NCBI GenBank assembly: GCA_020638395.1
Contig: JACKIP010000009.1
Location: 1-64,000, forward strand
DNA from: Rhodospirillales bacterium
GTDB taxonomy: Bacteria > Pseudomonadota > Alphaproteobacteria > Micavibrionales > Micavibrionaceae
Length of the DNA: 64,000 bases
Direction: 5' to 3'
Shown: positions 60,901-64,000 of the stretch, in pieces
Layout: each line of letters begins with the position of its first letter
Numbering within the stretch: position 1 is the stretch's first letter
The notes under the pieces: generated by a model
Seen by the model: only the letters and a program-made list of their open reading frames with translations
The model's database searches: none
What the model was told of the DNA's origin: nothing
Program-made: the position numbers and the translations under genes

Positions 60901-62661
60901 AGCTGGGCGGAACGTAAACGCTTATTTGAGTCCGTGCAGGGATGGGATGGGTATGACCTCTCTAAATTGTCTCCCGGCGGACGTATTTACTCCCGTGCGG
61001 ATAAAGAGCTTGTTTTGACGGACGAAATTCGTAAGTGCTTTAATATCAGCAAGGAAAAAGTATCTCCGCCAGAGCTGATGCATGCAATGCTGCTGGCGAA
61101 GACCGATCTTCTGTGGTTTGGGGGTATCGGAACTTATGTCAAGGCAGAAAACGAAACGCATCAGCAGGTCGGCGATAAAACCAATGATGCCATCCGGGTG
61201 AATGCCAAGGATCTGCAAGCCAAAGTGATTGGCGAAGGAGCCAATCTGGGCGTGACGCAACTGGCGCGGATTGAGTTTGCAAAAAATCGCGGCGCGATCA
61301 ATGCGGACTTTATTGATAATTCCGGGGGGGTTGATTCATCTGACCATGAAGTCAATATCAAAATTTTGCTGCAGGCCGTCATGGAAGACAAGGGCAGCAA
61401 GATGGATTTGAAAGCCCGCAATAAATTGCTGGAAAGTATGACAGAAACCGTTGCTCAACTTGTTCTGGATCATAACCGCGCAAAAGTTGAAGCTATCAGT
61501 CTGATGGAATTGCAGGCGGTGGATACTCTGGCGGCGCAGGCCGACCTGATTCAGCAGTATGAAAATGAGATCGGGTTAAACCGTAAACTGGAAGCTCTTC
61601 CGGATCAGGAATCTGTGAATACCCGTCTGCGGCTGGGCAAAGGCCTCACCCGTCCGGAGCTGAGCACCGTTCAGGCCTATGCCACGATTCGTCTGACGGA
61701 TCAGTTGCGAGATACCTCAATTCCGGATCATCCGACCTTGCGCCCATGGTTGATTACCTACTTCCCGCGGCATCTGCAAAAAGATTACGAGACCGAAATT
61801 CGTCAACACCGGCTGGCCCGCGATATTATCTGCATGAAACTGGCTAATAATATTGTCAACCGTATGGGCCCAACCTTCATCAAGGATATCAGGGATCAGA
61901 CGGGGGCGAGTATCGAGGATATCGTACGGGCTTACCTGATTTCCAAGGAAATTACCGGGCTGCGCGCTCTGTGGGACGAGGTTAATTCCGAGACGTTCAC
62001 AGCTCTGGCCCCCGTGCGGTTACAAGCATTGAAAGCATTATCGGATCTCACTCGCAAGAATACCTTATGGTTCCTGAAGCACATGGCCGGTCATCTGGAT
62101 ATTGAAAAACAGATTGCTCAGTTTGGCGGCTCGATGAAAACTCTGCAGAAGGAATTATTTGACCTCCTGCCGGAACAGTTGAAAAAGACGGTGGCGGGTG
62201 CAAAATCTGCTTATATTTCAGACGGATTTCCAGCCGACCTCGCGCAGAAACTATCCCTGCTGCCTGCTTTGGAACCTGCCTGCGACATTATCCAGATGGC
62301 GCTCAAGGCCGGTCCGAAAACCAGCCTGAAAGCCGTGGCGGAGTCTTACTTCCAGATCGGAGAAACGTTCTATTTCGACTGGCTTTATTACAAAGCGAAA
62401 AGCTTGTCTGCGGAAGATAAATGGAACCGGCAGGCCAAGGTTACTCAAATTGCGCTTTTGGCCTCAACGCATGCCGATTTGTGCGAAAAAATTCTGAAAG
62501 ATCGAACGAAAGCAACATCGTTCCGTCTGGAAGACTGGGTGCAAAAACACGAAGATGCCTGGACGATCCTGCAAAATCAGATGCAGCAAATCAAGCGGGC
62601 CGGGCAATTTGACCTTGCCATGCTGACGCTGGTTTCCGGCAGCCTGCGGAATTTTCTCTAG
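57946..62661 (+). CDS. Large NAD-dependent glutamate dehydrogenase
   Basis: A 1571-residue enzyme of the 180-kDa (L_180) NAD-GDH class, which oxidises glutamate to 2-oxoglutarate in amino-acid catabolism. The first 700 residues are regulatory ACT/coil regions. The catalytic part begins near residue 770 with GGLRWSDRPEDYRTEV, KAQMVKNSVIVPVGSKGGF and PYLVVAADKGTA. The NAD-binding region follows with GVGDMGGDVFGNG and VIGEGANLGVTQL. The C-terminal 350 residues are helical. It is close to trmD (12 bases), sharing its transcript. Confidence 0.95.
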   Translation: MKNFSKILFHTIPEKDLVSLSECERGRILAAHMELSQKRTPGKAQISISRTQCEHPGDERTVIDIVQDDTPFLVDSIVAEINRHSLLIDQLIHPYVFATFKDGVFVSASERESDASVRQNHIHIRLHRLIPKNMEQKLKRGLKRAAIDVHLATKDWEGLRQKIVSCQKIVQKYAAKTVENEEYAAFLEYIHNNNFTLLGYRYYQKVSAEFQAQPKKSLGLLRSARDVDFLEKYSAELPELFARLAMQPHAMHIFKMNRDSSVHRRVPIDAMAVQDLEADGSVKGYHLIIGLFTSVTYSRSIMNIPYLREKVSQVLTQTNFVSGSHDDKALRHILEKYPRDELFQLEVPQLQKTALSILSLQECQRIALFLRPDLFGTSVVCLIYIPRDRFDTRMRKRFEGILEAELGGTTTSFFTTLDDSVFARVLLRIECNKDRVAHLDEDRLEKLLRQEGRAWDEALAEAINVSYGTDADELVETYSGAFPTSYRENYSPEKALNDMAVIEKLSDTQKIGISFYQDSSCQAQEFRLKLYLREEALTLSDALPILENMGLRVISELPFKVKIQRNGTPDIIWIHDFLMKTEIKDIGQRLEVNKHHAEKAFEMIWHGKMQNDSLNALVMSASMTWRDVIILRAYVHYIRQLGTPFTRNYIASALTKHPQVARLLVDMFCKRLDPVQAADQDKYVTACRLLIQDELEQVASLDEDRILRSILNLVESTLRTNFFQTDEAGVAKDYLSLKIDSTHVDGMPEPKPYREIFVYSPRMEGVHLRGGPIARGGLRWSDRPEDYRTEVLGLMKAQMVKNSVIVPVGSKGGFILRHPPKEGGRAALLEEGIACYKIFIRGLLDITDNRKGRKIIPPQNVVRHDGDDPYLVVAADKGTATFSDIANGISQEYGFWLGDAFASGGSVGYDHKKMGITARGAWESVKRHFYELNHDTQTQEFDVIGVGDMGGDVFGNGMLLSKKIRLIGAFNHLHIFCDPHPDADSSWAERKRLFESVQGWDGYDLSKLSPGGRIYSRADKELVLTDEIRKCFNISKEKVSPPELMHAMLLAKTDLLWFGGIGTYVKAENETHQQVGDKTNDAIRVNAKDLQAKVIGEGANLGVTQLARIEFAKNRGAINADFIDNSGGVDSSDHEVNIKILLQAVMEDKGSKMDLKARNKLLESMTETVAQLVLDHNRAKVEAISLMELQAVDTLAAQADLIQQYENEIGLNRKLEALPDQESVNTRLRLGKGLTRPELSTVQAYATIRLTDQLRDTSIPDHPTLRPWLITYFPRHLQKDYETEIRQHRLARDIICMKLANNIVNRMGPTFIKDIRDQTGASIEDIVRAYLISKEITGLRALWDEVNSETFTALAPVRLQALKALSDLTRKNTLWFLKHMAGHLDIEKQIAQFGGSMKTLQKELFDLLPEQLKKTVAGAKSAYISDGFPADLAQKLSLLPALEPACDIIQMALKAGPKTSLKAVAESYFQIGETFYFDWLYYKAKSLSAEDKWNRQAKVTQIALLASTHADLCEKILKDRTKATSFRLEDWVQKHEDAWTILQNQMQQIKRAGQFDLAMLTLVSGSLRNFL

Positions 62662-62673
62662 GAAGAGGAGGGG

Positions 62674-63375
62674 ATGGGGCTACACTTTAATCTGCTGACC
62701 CTTTTTCCGGAGATGTTTCCGGGCTCTCTGGCGTTGTCCCTGAGCGGCCGGGCTTTGGAGAAACGCCTGTGGAGTTATCACAGTCTGAACATTCGTGATT
62801 TTGCCGGCGATCGTCACAAAACCGTTGATGATACGCCTTATGGCGGCGGGGCGGGCATGGTCCTGCGGGCGGATGTGATTGAAGCGGCACTGTTATCTCT
62901 GGGTGAGCGTCCGCAGCGCAAAATTTATCTATCCCCGCGTGGCAAAGTTTTAAACCAGCCTCTGGTGCAGGAGCTTGCGGCGGCACAGACTGACATAACG
63001 CTGTTATGCGGGCGGTATGAGGGGGTCGATCAAAGGGTTCTGGATGCCCATGAGTTTGAAGAAGTCAGTATCGGGGATTACGTTTTATCCGGCGGAGAGC
63101 CGGCCGCGTTAATTTTGATGGATGCGTGTATCCGCCTTCTGGACGGGGTGATGGGAAATGAAGACACGGCCGGGGAGGAAAGCTTTTCTGCGGGCCTGCT
63201 GGAATATCCGCACTATACCCGCCCGGCGGAGTGGACGGATTCGTCCGGGGTTAGCCGGAAAGTTCCAGAGGTTTTGACCTCCGGCGATCATGGCAAGGTT
63301 AAGGAGTGGCGGCGGGCGCAAAGCCTCGCCCTGACCAGAAACCGCCGACCGGATCTTTTACCGCCGTCTTCATAG
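62674..63375 (+). CDS. trmD: TrmD, tRNA (guanine-N1-)-methyltransferase
   Basis: A 233-residue SPOUT methyltransferase making m1G37 in tRNAs reading codons that start with C. LLTLFPEMFPGSL starts the protein; the knot includes LLCGRYEGVDQRV and IGDYVLSGGEPAA. An AGGAGGGG site precedes the ATG. It is normally part of rpsP-rimM-trmD-rplS; here it is joined to the NAD-GDH gene 47 kb away and no rplS follows. Confidence 0.96.
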   Translation: MGLHFNLLTLFPEMFPGSLALSLSGRALEKRLWSYHSLNIRDFAGDRHKTVDDTPYGGGAGMVLRADVIEAALLSLGERPQRKIYLSPRGKVLNQPLVQELAAAQTDITLLCGRYEGVDQRVLDAHEFEEVSIGDYVLSGGEPAALILMDACIRLLDGVMGNEDTAGEESFSAGLLEYPHYTRPAEWTDSSGVSRKVPEVLTSGDHGKVKEWRRAQSLALTRNRRPDLLPPSS

Positions 63376-63395
63376 ACAGGGCGGGCGAACCTACC

Positions 63396-64000
63396 CTACA
63401 GATTCCGCAGTTTCCACTCGGCTTCGCCGTGCAGATAGTCGATAATTCCGGTATGGTGCAGCCAGTCTTTTGCCTCCGAATCCTGAGAAAGGTAGGCCTG
63501 CCAGAAGGCAAGGCTGACGCGCTGGATGATCTGTTCATGCAGGGTGCGTTTGGGATTTTCCGCCAGTCCTCCGCGGGAGCCGGCAAAAACCATATGATCG
63601 CCGTCTTTCAAAATCAGAAGATGCTGGTCCGGCCCCTTTGCCGCTTCAAAGATCGGCAGGCGGGCGGTGTAGGGGGCGCCGGAGATGGGGGAGGAATCTT
63701 CGGTTCCGGTCATATACAGCATGGGGATGCTGATCGGGCCATAAATATCTTCCGGATCCTCCGTCTGGTTATAGGTTGGGCCGAGGGAATAGGCGATTCC
63801 GCACGTAAAGCGCGACTCCCGCATGGAATACAGTCTTGCGCCGCGTCCCAGCTTTTGCCCGGCCATGATCTGGGTTGTGGTCGCGCCGAAGGAGTGACCG
63901 GAGATACCGATCTGGTCGAAATCAATTCTGGTATAGGGGGCCTCCCCCGCATTCGCCCGGCGCTCCAGCTCATCCAGCACAAAAGACGGGTCTTTGAAGC
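63396..64000 (-). CDS. Alpha/beta hydrolase, 5' end outside the window
   Basis: The frame is open to the right edge (upstream codons continue FKDPSFVLDEL), so only the last 201 residues are visible. The nucleophile elbow is GHSFGA; later MLYMTGTEDSSP and LKDGDHMVFAG supply the acid and histidine of the triad. The layout resembles platelet-activating-factor acetylhydrolase/dienelactone hydrolase-like proteins. Convergent with trmD. The substrate is unknown. Confidence 0.8.
   Translation of the reverse strand, partial: FKDPSFVLDELERRANAGEAPYTRIDFDQIGISGHSFGATTTQIMAGQKLGRGARLYSMRESRFTCGIAYSLGPTYNQTEDPEDIYGPISIPMLYMTGTEDSSPISGAPYTARLPIFEAAKGPDQHLLILKDGDHMVFAGSRGGLAENPKRTLHEQIIQRVSLAFWQAYLSQDSEAKDWLHHTGIIDYLHGEAEWKLRNL

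Noticed and set aside
1..64000. CRISPR array
   Set aside because: The repeats found are dispersed single copies without regular spacing, and no cas gene was recognised.

Overview
The window looks like a chromosomal stretch of a free-living or host/prey-associated alphaproteobacterium. Three arrangements support this: hisZ next to purA, secD-secF followed by an Mth938-domain gene, and the ffh-rpsP-rimM order. A giant NAD-glutamate dehydrogenase of about 1571 residues and an RNase P RNA with canonical bacterial motifs fit too. A finer placement (for example Micavibrio-like or Rhodospirillales-like) is only a guess. Most of the window is gene-dense housekeeping DNA with moderately high GC, interrupted by visibly AT-rich accessory blocks (about 4800-8470 and 10590-11504).

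Layout. 1-3813: a secreted-protein fragment, purE, a YdcH-type small protein, a TalC/FSA-type transaldolase and priA. 3874-8470: an accessory cluster with two TraX-type membrane proteins, a methyltransferase, an acyl carrier protein and an FkbH-type HAD/GNAT protein, probably an acyl-modification pathway for an envelope component. 8475-24636: glpX, a slipin, an orphan protein, radA, an exopolysaccharide-linked YjbH protein, rimM/rpsP/ffh, rsmE, a Na+/solute symporter, a Wza-like export lipoprotein plus BY-kinase pair, and sucB. 24853-32761: purQ, two tandem DsbA-type oxidoreductases, leuC, an SGNH hydrolase, a peptidoglycan amidase, rnpB and a glycosyltransferase. 32784-41676: a minus-strand housekeeping run of flotillin, purA, hisZ, thiD, glmM, an Mth938-domain protein, secF and secD.

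41712-49511 is the most unusual region. It is a minus-strand operon with three recognisable type IVB (Dot/Icm, I-type conjugation) secretion genes: a membrane protein built from four tandem IcmC/IcmD-type repeats, an IcmJ/DotN-like Zn protein and an IcmB/DotO-like ATPase. Three unrecognised genes follow, the last of about 543 residues. The operon ends at a strong intrinsic terminator just before secD. No relaxase, integrase or coupling protein is visible, so this is one module of a system whose other genes must lie elsewhere.

49604-64000 holds a DUF3108 protein, a FemAB-like acyltransferase, a two-TM K+ channel, a PRC-barrel protein and truA. A pirin/HxlR divergent pair with a clear operator palindrome follows, then tRNA-Ala(GGC), three Tad-type pseudopilin genes (TadE, TadE, TadG), and an OmpR-type DNA-binding protein with no recognisable receiver domain. 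The end holds the giant NAD-GDH followed by trmD (split away from rpsP-rimM) and a truncated alpha/beta hydrolase.

Dispersed intergenic repeats recur through the window. One is an imperfect-palindrome element of about 100-131 bp in three copies (two of them between convergent genes). Another is a small CACACGCACAAGG hairpin in three copies.
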